Assembly (NCBI RefSeq): GCF_029168945.1
Contig: NC_083604.1
Location: 44,077,686 to 44,141,685 of the forward strand
Reading direction: 5' to 3'
Source: Cannabis sativa
Lineage: Eukaryota; Streptophyta; Magnoliopsida; Rosales; Cannabaceae
Length of the DNA stretch: 64,000 nucleotides
The position numbers and the translations under genes were made by a program. Below the pieces are notes generated by a model, which was given only the letters and a program-made list of their open reading frames with translations, was not told the origin of the DNA and did no database searches. Of the stretch, positions 11,604-21,092 are shown in pieces (the first letter of the stretch is position 1; each line of letters begins with the position of its first letter).

Positions 11604-13135
11604 TCTTTATATATTAAAAGTGCCTATTTAACGGCATTTCTTGTTTAATATTTCTTGGTTTAACAGAATATACTTAAAAATAAAAGAATATTCTGTTAAA
11701 TTTAACGATTAGGTTTGATCTACCGTTAACAAATAAACCCAATAATTAAACCAAAAAATTAAACAATCTTTTAAATATTAATAATCTCTTTTTAAATTAA
11801 AAAAATCATCCTAGCCACATATCTCTCTAACAAACCTATCTTGAGAGAATATTAATATTTTTTTTTTATTTTTTAAAAAAATCTTTATTTTTTTGATTCC
11901 GATGCATAATCTGATGTTATTCTTTTTAATTGTTTTATTAATTTCTTTTCTAGCAGATACAGAGTCATCAAATGTAGTCCAAGTGTTTGCACAAGTGTTT
12001 GCACTCTATAATCTATAAATCTATCTATAATATAATTAGGTTTGATCTCCCGTTAACAAATAAACCCAATAATTAAACCTAAAAAATTAAACAATCTTTT
12101 AAATATTAATAATCTCTTTTTAAATTAAAAAAATTATCCTAGCCACATATCTCTTTAACAAACCTATTTTGGGAGAATATTAATATTTTTTTTTATTTTT
12201 TGAAAAATCTTTATTTTTTTTATTCCGATGCATAATCTGATGTTATTCTTTTTAATTGTTTTATTAATTTCTTTTCTAGCAGATACAGAGTCATCAAATG
12301 TAATCCAAGTGTTTGCACTCTATAATCTATAAATCTATCTATAATATAGGTCATTACTCTTTTTTTTAACCTATTGATTATACAGGTATAATTATTAATT
12401 TTAATTGATGATAAAATTTAATTTTTCTATTTTTCTATCATACAGGATAACTATTTTTTTTTTATTGTTATTATTTTTTTCACTATGATGTTTGTAGATA
12501 TTTTTTTAACTAAATAATTATTAAATATTAAATAGATTAATTAAAAATATCTAAATCATATACCATTTAAATTTAAATTTGATTAGATTTAATTCTGTAT
12601 CTACTTTCTCATTATTTGTAATTGTTCTAAATCTGATCGTGCAAACTCATATATTAAACACAATACTCCACCTTGAAACCATTCTTTGTTTTTTTTTTTT
12701 TTTCTTATTGGTTGGTGTTAATTCACCCCGATGATTCAAGTGTCATGGTTTAGCAGAAATACCACTTCTATCTTTGTGTGATTACAGATATACCACTTCT
12801 GTTATTGACCCACTTTTTAGCTTTATAAATGCAGATGTTCATATAATATTAACACTTTACAGAATATTTATAGATATAAACTTACATTACAATGCTATGT
12901 TAAAAAAAGAACTAAATAGAATAATCTACTACTCCAATAATAAATTTATTTACAATTTTAAAATTACACTAATATTATTTTTAATACATTATTCAATAAT
13001 ATTTCAAATATAAATATTTAATTTTTTCAAACAAAAAATTTGTAATCTTTAAAAATAAAATATATTCAAAATCTTAAAAAATTAAAATCTTAAATGAAAC
13101 TAGCAATACGTGGCTCGACACGTACATTCACCTAG
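11604..13135 (+). mobile_element. Non-autonomous Helitron H1
   Basis: Starts with TC (tctttatatattaaaagtgc) and the plant Helitron-like opening aagtgcctatttaacgg. It ends in CTAG at 13132-13135 followed by T. Seven bases before the end is a perfect 6-bp-stem hairpin, tacgtg-gctcga-cacgta (13107-13124). It lies between host A and T, as Helitrons insert. No Rep/helicase coding. The interior holds a 327-bp tandem duplication. Confidence 0.8.
11711..12347 (+). repeat. Tandem duplication, two units of about 327 bp, inside H1
   Basis: Both units start aggtttgatct (11711 and 12038) and run through caataattaaacc, cctagccacatatctct, gattccgatgcataatctga or the equivalent, ctagcagatacagagtcatc and ctataatctataaatctatc. 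Few differences separate them. In unit 1 the word aagtgtttgcac is itself doubled (11979-12001). Confidence 0.9.
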
Positions 13136-13173
13136 TATATATCTATATATATATATATATATATGTATATATA
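13136..13173. repeat. (TA)n microsatellite between two Helitron ends
   Basis: An interrupted ta repeat fills the 38 bases between the CTAG end of H1 and the CTAG end of the oppositely oriented H4. Confidence 0.85.
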
Positions 13174-14272
13174 CTAGATGAAAGTAACATGCAAATGGAC
13201 GTTGCTAATTTTTCTCCAACTTTTAGTTTCGAATTTTTATTTTCGCAATAAATAATTTCATATATGCTAAATTTTATTTTAGTTCCTAAATAATTAATTC
13301 CTGAAATTTTTTATAAGCATGCTACTAATTACTCAAAAACATAGTAAGTAAATTGTTTTTTTTTTTTGGACTAATAAAACAATACAAAATACTCCTAGAA
13401 AAGATAAAAGCAGTAAGGAATTTATTAAAAAAAAAAACTAAAAATCATAAAACTATAAAGAAAAGAAGATATTATGCTAGGATAATTTGTATAAAGCTTC
13501 TGAATGAAATTTCATTTTTATACGAATATATTTGCTATTTTGAAACACATCACTAATAAGGTAAAGAACCAATTAGTCCTAAACATTGAAATAATGAACT
13601 TTTGAAATTGAAGCCTCCTATAAATGATCATTCTACAATACAAAAATATTACTGTAACAAAAATACAATAGAATGAAAAAATACACAAATATATGATTGC
13701 ATTGTAGAAATTAAAATTAATAAATAAAACTATCATATGGTCAAAAAAAAAAAATTATTATATAATTCAAACATCTAACTTTCGTGAATCGTGATAAAAC
13801 TATCATTCATTTTTAGAATACAACATGAAGCCACATATGATCACAAAACCTCTCTTTTCCACTAATACTTAATATACTTGAACCTGTAACTTGACAAAAC
13901 AACTTTTGAAGCCATACTTCTTGTGCCAAACCTATATTCTCCAAATCATTGGAACGGACTATAGAAGAATCAAAAATCGAGACTCTTACACTGCACCCTT
14001 TTATCTGTCTTTCCCTTCAATTATATTTTTTGCCTAAAAGAAATTGTAGATTAAAGTACGATTTTGTGTTTAAGAGTTGAATCGTAGTAGAGCTTATACA
14101 TTTTTTCCGCTCTTCTGAAGGTGGTTAGTTCTAAATCGTCGGAAACTTTATCGATTCTGTACATTATGCATAGTCGTTATCACCAAATGTTGGTTTTTTT
14201 TTTAATTTTTAATTAAAAACCCCAAAATAATATGTTAAACCAAGAAATTCTGTTATATAGGTACTTTTAAAA
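13174..14272 (-). mobile_element. Non-autonomous Helitron H4 (minus strand)
   Basis: On the minus strand the opening near 14272 reads aaaagtacctatataacaga, then atttcttggtttaac, the same opening as H1, H2 and H3. The 3' end is CTAG at 13177-13174 followed by T, preceded by a weak, decayed hairpin (around 13186-13205). The 5' TC is not preserved, so the exact start is approximate. No transposase. A few short frames inside show no similarity I can name. Confidence 0.65.
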
Positions 14273-14496
14273 TATAAAGTGTGCCTATATAACAGAATTG
14301 GTTTATGAGAAATTTATGGGTATGGTTTATTATTAAAAATAAAATAGTTTATGAGAAATTCATGGGTCACTTTTTATTTATATATAATAAAATAAAAATA
14401 AAATAAATCCCATTAAATCCAAAAAAAAAAATTAGGGTTCCAGATTTTCTTTAATTACCGTATTTCTAACCATATTTAATTATTTATGCCTCTTTT

Positions 14497-14880
14497 CACT
14501 ACAAGAATTCCCCCCAATAGCGGCGGGGGTATTAGCGGAGGAGCTAATAATGCCCGTATTAGCGGCGGACCCCCTTTTTGGCCGCTATTGGGGGGCTGAA
14601 TTTTTTTTTTTTTTTAAAAAAAATTAATAGCGGCGGGCTGTCCGCCGCTAATGCCCGCCGCTAATAGTAATAGCGGCGGGGTCCGTCGCTAATACCCCGC
14701 CGCTAATGAGTGGGCGGGAAAAATTCTGCTCGTTACATTTGAAAGTATTAGCGGAGGGGTATTAGCGGCGGACCCCGCCGCTAATAGTATTTTGTTTTTA
14801 AAAAAAAATAAAAAAAATAATTAATTACTATTAGCGGCGGGGTCCGCCGCTAATACCCGTCGCTAATAGCCCTATATAAA
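14497..14880 (+). repeat. CACTA 1 left terminus and subterminal repeats
   Basis: Many direct and inverted copies of a GC-rich word of the type attagcggcgg(ac)cccgccgctaat, repeated roughly every 20-60 bp. These arrays are the usual binding sites for the TNPA-type protein in En/Spm elements. Transcription probably starts near the tatataaa at 14873, since a pyrimidine-rich leader (ctttctcatttttcctctc) follows. Confidence 0.85.
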
Positions 14881-15505
14881 CCTCATCAGACCCAACTTTC
14901 TCATTTTTCCTCTCTTCTCAAAAATTTCAAACCCTAATACCAACCCCATTTCAAAATCCAGTAAGAACCCTCAGCCTCCCCCAACCGCCTCCGCCTCCCC
15001 CAACCGCCTCCACCTCCCCCAACCGCCTCCGCCTCCGATTTTGGTGACAATCGCACGGCGCCTTCTCAACACAGGTTTTGAATCTACACTTTCTCTTTTT
15101 TATTTGTGTTTGAATTTCTTTTGGGGTTGTTTGTGATTTATTTTCATCTAAAACTGCTAAACTGAAAAATGTCTAAGTTATATCTATATATATTGTTTAT
15201 TGTGATATGTATAATCTGTGTATATATGTATATTTAGATTGATTTTTTTTTTGTTTTGTGTTAGATCAGTATATATATTGTTCATTTTGGTATATATATA
15301 ATATTATGTGTATTTATATATATATATTTTATTTGCGTATATATATATTTTATTTTGTGTATATATATAAGATTTGGGTATTTATATAATATAATCTATG
15401 TATATATATATATTTGATATGGGTATTTATTATTTTATTTGTGTATATATGTTAACTGTTTATATATATTTGATTTGGGTATTTATTAATTTATTTGGGT
15501 ATATA
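14881..15505 (+). other. CACTA 1 leader exon and first intron, left of the gypsy insertion
   Basis: The pyrimidine-rich leader contains repeated accgcctccgcctccccca words (about 14985-15040) and an exon-end-like acacaggttttg (around 15070). TA-rich intron-like DNA with tatatatat and gatttgggtatttat repeats follows up to the insertion of gypsy A at 15506; the same repeat style resumes at 37407. No coding frame. Confidence 0.55.
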
Positions 15506-17815
15506 TGTAAAGCCCGCTTAGTTTAATTTAGAAATTATCAGTTAATTATGATTAATTATGAAAATTATTTATAGCTATTTAAATAATTTATTATGCTGTT
15601 ATTTATGGAATTCAGAAATGCATGGTTATGTCATTCAGTAGTTTTCATATTTTGCATTTCTGGTGCCCGGTATTTTGGAACTCGGTGTTTGGCTCAGTAG
15701 AAATCACAACTTAGTATGTTAGTAGTTTGGGGTGGTTTATTAGACATTGGGAATGTCGGGAATGGCCGGGAATTTAGAATTTCCCAAAAATACCCCTTTA
15801 GTATGATTTATGTGGTTTTAAGGTGGAGGGGCAAAATGGTCTTTTTGCCCCATTAGTGTTTTGTCTTTTAGTGACTTGACTATTTGAAAATAATTATTTA
15901 TTTAATTTAATTATTGGCTGAAATGAAATATTATAAGTGGCTTTGATTTCATTTATTCATTTTACACAAATTACACTTAGAAAAAAATTACAAATTTTCA
16001 AACTCTCTCTCTTTTCCTCTCTCTCTCTCTCTCTCAGTTGTGCATGTGGGTGCAAAGAGCTGGATTTTTGCTCTGATTTTCAAGTGAATTCTCATCCAAA
16101 TCTAAGCATTCTTCAAGCTAGGTTAGCTTCTCTTGTTTTCTTCTTGAAATTTGTTGAATTTTGATGAAATTGATGTAATGCATGCATGATAAATTGAGGT
16201 TGTTGCTGCTGTGTTTTGTTGTTGATTTCTGAGGTTTAAAGCATGTTTAATTGAAGTTAAATGAGCTGTTTATAAAGCATGATTCTTAGGTTGAGCAAGT
16301 TATAGTTTTTTATATGCAAAAATGTAATTTTTGAAAGAAATTGTTTAATCTGTTGCTGGGTGTTGCTGGATGTTTTTAATTGTTTTCAGAGGCTTAGATA
16401 TGCTTGTTTAAGTAGATTCAAGCTAGTTTGATTGCATGTTAGGTGGTTTTGCTCAAGTTTGTGTTTAGAACTAAAAGCTTGAGCTCCAATGGCATTTTTT
16501 GTATCTGTGGTTTCTGGGTTGTTTTAATGCCTTGGAAATGTTATTTGGGATGTATGGAGTAGGTCTGGAAGGTTTGAATCAATTTGGGGTTGAATTGGTT
16601 GAGATATGAATTTTTGAAATTCTGTCTGGGAGGAACCGGAATTCCGGTTGTGCATCCAGAATTCCGGATGGGCTTCGAAAATTCCCAGAACCGGAATTCC
16701 GGTTGGCGAAATTTCAGAAACCCTAGATTTTCTCGATTTTATGTTTTAAGGGGTATTGCCATGCTTTTTATCGATAGGGAAACTTTTAGTTCCTAGTTTA
16801 AGTCCCCGGGAAGTGATTTAGCGTGTCACTTATAGTGTTGTGATTTTTATGGTTTAGGAGCACATGTAATCCGCCGCTCAGCTAAAGTTCCGGTCGGGTT
16901 ATGGCACACTGAATTCGGAATCCAGGTAAGATTAGTATAACAGTATGCATATGTAGATTACATGTTTAGCGTGCATGTAGGAAGCCTGTTAGATTACATT
17001 AGTTATGTATGTTGGCTTCGAACCATCCAACCCTGTCACGTCGGTACAGGCTGGAGTATGACCAGCAGCCGGAGTATGACCGGTTCGACCGATCAGGCTG
17101 ACACTTGGTTGGTGGTTCCGTACTATTGACGTATCCCGTCGGTACAGCCGAGTATGACCAACAGCCGGAGTATGACCGGTTCGACCGATCAGGAGGATAT
17201 AGTAACACGTCGGTACAGGCTGGAGTATGACCAGCAGCCGGAGTATGACCGGTTCGACCGATCAGGTTGTTACGTGTCAATAGTACCGTCCCTATGAACG
17301 TTCAGAACTCAGTACCATGTTGGACATGGCAGTAGTGGCTCAGTATCGTGTTGGACACGGCAGTTAGGGTATGATCAGGGGTATGGGCGTCTGATCATAA
17401 CCGGGTTTATGTATGAGTATTATTATGCTTTTCTTACTGAGTCTGTCGACTCACAGTTCTACGTTTATGTGTAGGTAAAGGCAAGGCTAGAGCTGATAGA
17501 CCGTGAGCGAGCTTGTGAAGATTGTACATGTCGGGGCGGTTAGGCCTGGAGCGTACGATCATCGGGACAGCGAGGCTGATTTTTGTAACTGGTCGTTAGA
17601 CGACATTTATTTTGTGTATCAGTTAAACAGTTAAATCTTTTTGTAAATGATTTTATAATCGGGATCCCGAGTCTTTTGTAATATTGTTTTATAAGTTTAA
17701 TTAAAAAGTAAAATTTTAATTAATCACGTTTTTCCATAATCCTCGTTGATTAGCAGCGAGCTGCACAGCATGTTTAAAAATCGCGTAATACGCCTATGTT
17801 AGTTAGGGTGTTACA
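15506..17815 (+). repeat. Left (5') LTR of gypsy A
   Basis: 2310 bp, tg...ca ends. Landmarks in order: ggtgcccggtattttgg; a (ct)n run at about 16015-16035; perfect palindromes aaccggaattccggtt at 16634-16649 and 16689-16704; three copies of a 61-bp unit at 17037-17266; the dyad tgagtctgtcgactca at 17438-17453. Open frames in it (for example on the minus strand across the 61-bp units) arise from the repeat and are not genes. Confidence 0.95.
17037..17266. repeat. Three-copy 61-bp repeat in LTR A
   Basis: Copies at about 17037-17098, 17134-17193 and 17206-17266, each running from cgtcggtacag through ggagtatgacc, cagccggagtatgaccgg and ttcgaccgatcagg. Each unit contains ggagtatgacc twice and an inverted pair ccggt/accgg-like core. 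Three copies also occur in the right LTR (36627-36855); LTRs of element B carry two (24836-24994 in the left one). Confidence 0.92.
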
Positions 17816-17818
17816 ATT

Positions 17819-17830
17819 TGGTATCAGACC
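17819..17830 (+). promoter_or_regulatory. Primer binding site of gypsy A
   Basis: The tggtatcagac tract lies three bases after the end of the left LTR. It matches tRNA-iMet-type sites except that the usual gagcc is gaccc, a decay change relative to element B (31498-31509). Confidence 0.85.
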
Positions 17831-17870
17831 CGCCAGGTTGTCTTCCGAAGATCGTCACGACATGTACAAT

Positions 17871-19953
17871 TGTAATGACCGCTCTAGTAATTTGGATTAG
17901 TAAGGGCAATTAGCACTAATTTTTATTATTTTATTTTATTATTATTTGTGAATTAATTTATTTGTGGACCTCAATATTTAGAAATAAATATTAGAGTTAT
18001 AATTTCTCAATTCTGGAGATTTTATTAAACTCTAGGGGTATTATCTAGCTTATATGTGTAATATGTTATTTTTGTAATTTTTGCTCGGCGACAACGGAAA
18101 ATGCGATGGATGGCTAGTTTGATCACATGGGTAAGTTTAGAACCTTATATCTTAGTGGGAAATATTTTAGAGAGAATAAAATATCGGGATTGAGCGGGGT
18201 TATGGAATTTGACCATTTTACCCCTAGCTTTTGGTTTATCCTAGTTTTGTGTGTAAGGGCATTTTGGTCATTTAGTAAAATGGTTAATGTGGGTTAGGTG
18301 GCAGCCTTGGGTGATGACACCTACTTTATTTTCAGCCTAATTGAATGAAAGAAGGACTTTACTTTGGAGGAAATCAACTAAGAAAAGAAAAATCAAATTA
18401 GAGAAAATATCACTTCTCTTTTCTCTCTCTTGGTGTTCGGCCCTCCCAAACCAGAAGCGAAAAACCCAGCCAACTCTTCATTTTATTGTGTTTTCAGCCA
18501 AGGATTCAAAGGAGAACATTCAAGGTAAACCCTAGCTCCTTTCCTTTTAAGTTTATGAAGTTGTATTTTAGTTTTAAGAGGTGATTTTAGGTTATAGGAG
18601 CTGTTAAGGTTTGATGTTTGTTTAGTTCGAATTCTAGGGTTAGAATGAGTTAATTTTAGTTCATAGCAGCTGGTGTAGTGATTGATTGTAAGTTTATGCA
18701 ACTTTGAGCTTTGAGTTCAAAGCTTTGGGCTTTAATGGCAACTTGGATTTTGATGGCTTGTTCTGTGAATTACTGGCTGGAAATTATTGTTTATGCCCTA
18801 ATTAGGTACTCTGGGAGGTTTCATGGCAATTGGTGGAAGATTGAGCAACAAATGAAAAGTTTGGGGAATACTGGTGCAAACCGGCTAGCCGGTTTGCAGT
18901 GCCACAAAAACTGGCTAGCCGGTTTTGGCAGGGTTCCCCGAGCCTTTCATTTTCTCAATTTTTGCCATTTCGATGCCTCGGTTGGGTGTTTCCCCATTTC
19001 CAGAGTTAGAATAACCCATTAAGAGTATAACAGAACTTAGGGTTTTTGTTTTGGGTTTCCCGGGATTAGGGTTTAAATCATGTGACTTACCCGGTTTCAA
19101 AATGTGATTAGGGCATCTATCTAGCACGAGAATTCCGTTCAGGTCGGCCAGCACACTTGAATTCGGAAAACAGGTAAGAACTGTGTATAATGTATGATGT
19201 GATTATCTGAATGTGTGTATATGTGTTTGTATATGCATGCTTAAATTATGTTTTACAATACCAACACTTGTATGAATAAGTTACAGAGTGCATTGGTATA
19301 GTGATTATTGTCATTATGAGTACGGTACAGTGATACCAACACGAGCACGGGAAAATGCTAAGGTGTGTGGTACATCACTCAGTGTTACTCAATATTCAGG
19401 GTAAACCCTACCAACACTCGTATAGTGAGGTACGGCGTGTATATGGTATAGTGGTTGTACCCTAGTGTTGAACGTTCATACTCATCTGTTAAGCTCTGTA
19501 AATAGGTGTATGGGCGCCTATTTACAAGTCGGATATTATATGATATGTTATATGCATTTCTTACTGAGTCTGTTGACTCACAGTTTCTGCTTCCATGTGT
19601 AGGTAAAGGAAAGGCGAAGGCTGAACAGGAGTGAACCTGAGCTCGGGTAAGATTGTACATGTCAAGCAGCGCGACCTGGAGTGTTCGGTCTCGGGACATC
19701 TGGGAGTTGTATTTTGAAAGTCGCTGTGCGACCTGTAAATCTGTATATTTTGGAATGTATGCTTGAAAAGTAAATTTTATAAAGTTTAGAAAACGGGATC
19801 CTGACACTTGTAAATATTTTATTAAATTACAAAGTTTAGTATTTAATGCAAAAGTTTTAATTTGACACGTTTATCGAGAAATTTCTTTGATTAGCAAAGA
19901 TTGCACAATAATTGAAAAAGCACTGTAGCGTGCCTTAGCATTAGGGCGTTACA
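17871..19953 (+). mobile_element. Solo LTR C (gypsy chromovirus), inserted in the leader of gypsy A
   Basis: 2083 bp with ends tgtaatgacc...gggcgttaca and a perfect 5-bp TSD acaat (17866-17870 and 19954-19958). Comparison with the uninterrupted leader of element B (31440-31480, minus strand) confirms the empty-site sequence. No internal region or second LTR is present, so it is the product of LTR-LTR recombination. It is related to LTRs A and B in layout, with the same aaccgg...ccggtt palindromes (18876-18897, 18907-18926) and the tgagtctgttgactca dyad (19565-19580). Most of its sequence is different, so it is a separate family. Small frames inside are not genes. Confidence 0.93.
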
Positions 19954-19978
19954 ACAATCATCATCAGCAGTTAGCTCG

Positions 19979-20010
19979 CCTTAGCATTAGGGCGTTACAA
20001 CAATCATCAG
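19979..20010 (+). repeat. Short templated duplication (filler DNA) next to solo LTR C
   Basis: About 31 bases (ccttagcattagggcgttac then aacaatcatc) repeat the end of LTR C plus its TSD and flank (19932-19963). They replace the sequence gttcacggttc found at the same place in element B. Confidence 0.85.
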
Positions 20011-20170
20011 TAAGCCTTTATTGCTTTAGTAGTTTATTTTATTCAGTTATGAAAAAAGAAAAGCCTGTTAGGAAGCATGTTAGTAGCCTGATAGTAGAAT
20101 AGGCGCATGTTTCGTTTTTAAATTTCCAAATTAAGCGGCATTAGTAAGCTCTCCTTGAATACGACCTGAT
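20011..20170 (+). other. Leader of gypsy A between primer site and gag
   Basis: Noncoding; nearly identical to the leader of element B (31270-31440, minus strand). Confidence 0.8.
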
Positions 20171-21092
20171 ATGCCAACTCTTGGTTTCGCAGGCGGTTCT
20201 AATCAGATGGACGCCAGACGGACTACCAGGAGTCAGGGCAACTCCGTAGGGTCAAACCAAGGACAGGGAGCTCAGTTTCCCCCACCTGTTAGGGGCCGAG
20301 GTAGAGGTCCCCGAGGCAGGGCTCGTGGTCGGGGTGATGAGAACCCACCACAGGCTGCCCAGGCTCCCCCAACCGATCAGGGAGCCCAGAATTGGGAGTT
20401 GCGGTTTGCGGAAATGCAAGCCCGGATAGAAGAGCAAGACCTCAAGATTCAGAGGTTGAGACAGCAGGGTGCTCCTGCAGCCCGGCTCCGTAGTTCCGGT
20501 GGCACCGCCCCTCGCCGCCTGTGCCGAGATAGTGGTGGCGGCCCATAGATTGGAACCCTTGTACGAACGGTTCCGGAAGCAAGCACCTCCGGTTTTCCTG
20601 GGAGGTCCGGACGTGATGAAAGCCGAGCAGTGGCTGACGGTGATCACCAAGATTCTGAACTTCATGGGTGTCACCGGTAACGACAGAGTGGTGTGTGCCA
20701 CTTTCCAGTTCCAGGAGGACGCTCTGGTCTGGTGGGACATGGTGTCCCAGATTCATGATGTCACCACCATGACCTGGGAGAGGTTTCAGGAACTCTTCAA
20801 CGCGAAGTACTACAACGAGGCGGTCAGAAGCGCCAAGAGGAAAGAGTTCGCTCACCTGACCCAGCGTGAGAATATGAGCGTCACTGAGTATACTACTCGG
20901 TTTGATCGGTTGGCGAGGTTAGCCTCGGGAATTGTGCCGACCGACTTCAGCAAGAAGGAGAAGTATCTGGACGGGTTGAATGCCAGGATCAGACATGATT
21001 TGATGATTATCACGGACGACAGCACCACCTATGCTCAGATGGTGGAGAAGGCACTGCGAGCTGAGGGCGCAGTTGGGTGTATGTCGGAGTCA
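20171..21092 (+). pseudogene. gag: gag of gypsy A, frameshifted and truncated
   Basis: Capsid-type protein of a Ty3/gypsy element. The start ATG at 20171 gives the same N-terminus as the gag of element B ([20 protein letters not shown]). The Retrotrans_gag domain (PF03732) is readable at about 20600-21000, with the landmarks [30 protein letters not shown] and [19 protein letters not shown] 2-base loss plus other small changes around 20478-20530 shifts the frame, so the first 125-codon frame ends at 20548 and the capsid lies in another frame. After GAVGCMSES the frame passes straight into reverse transcriptase, so the zinc knuckle and protease present in element B are deleted. No functional product is expected. 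Confidence 0.92.

Noticed and set aside
16999..17280. 93-codon minus-strand frame with a repeating GRTGHTPA motif (also at 24777-25043 and 36577-36870)
   Set aside because: The repeated peptide is only the translation of the 61-bp LTR repeats and lies in non-coding U3; copies in other LTRs have different lengths and frames.
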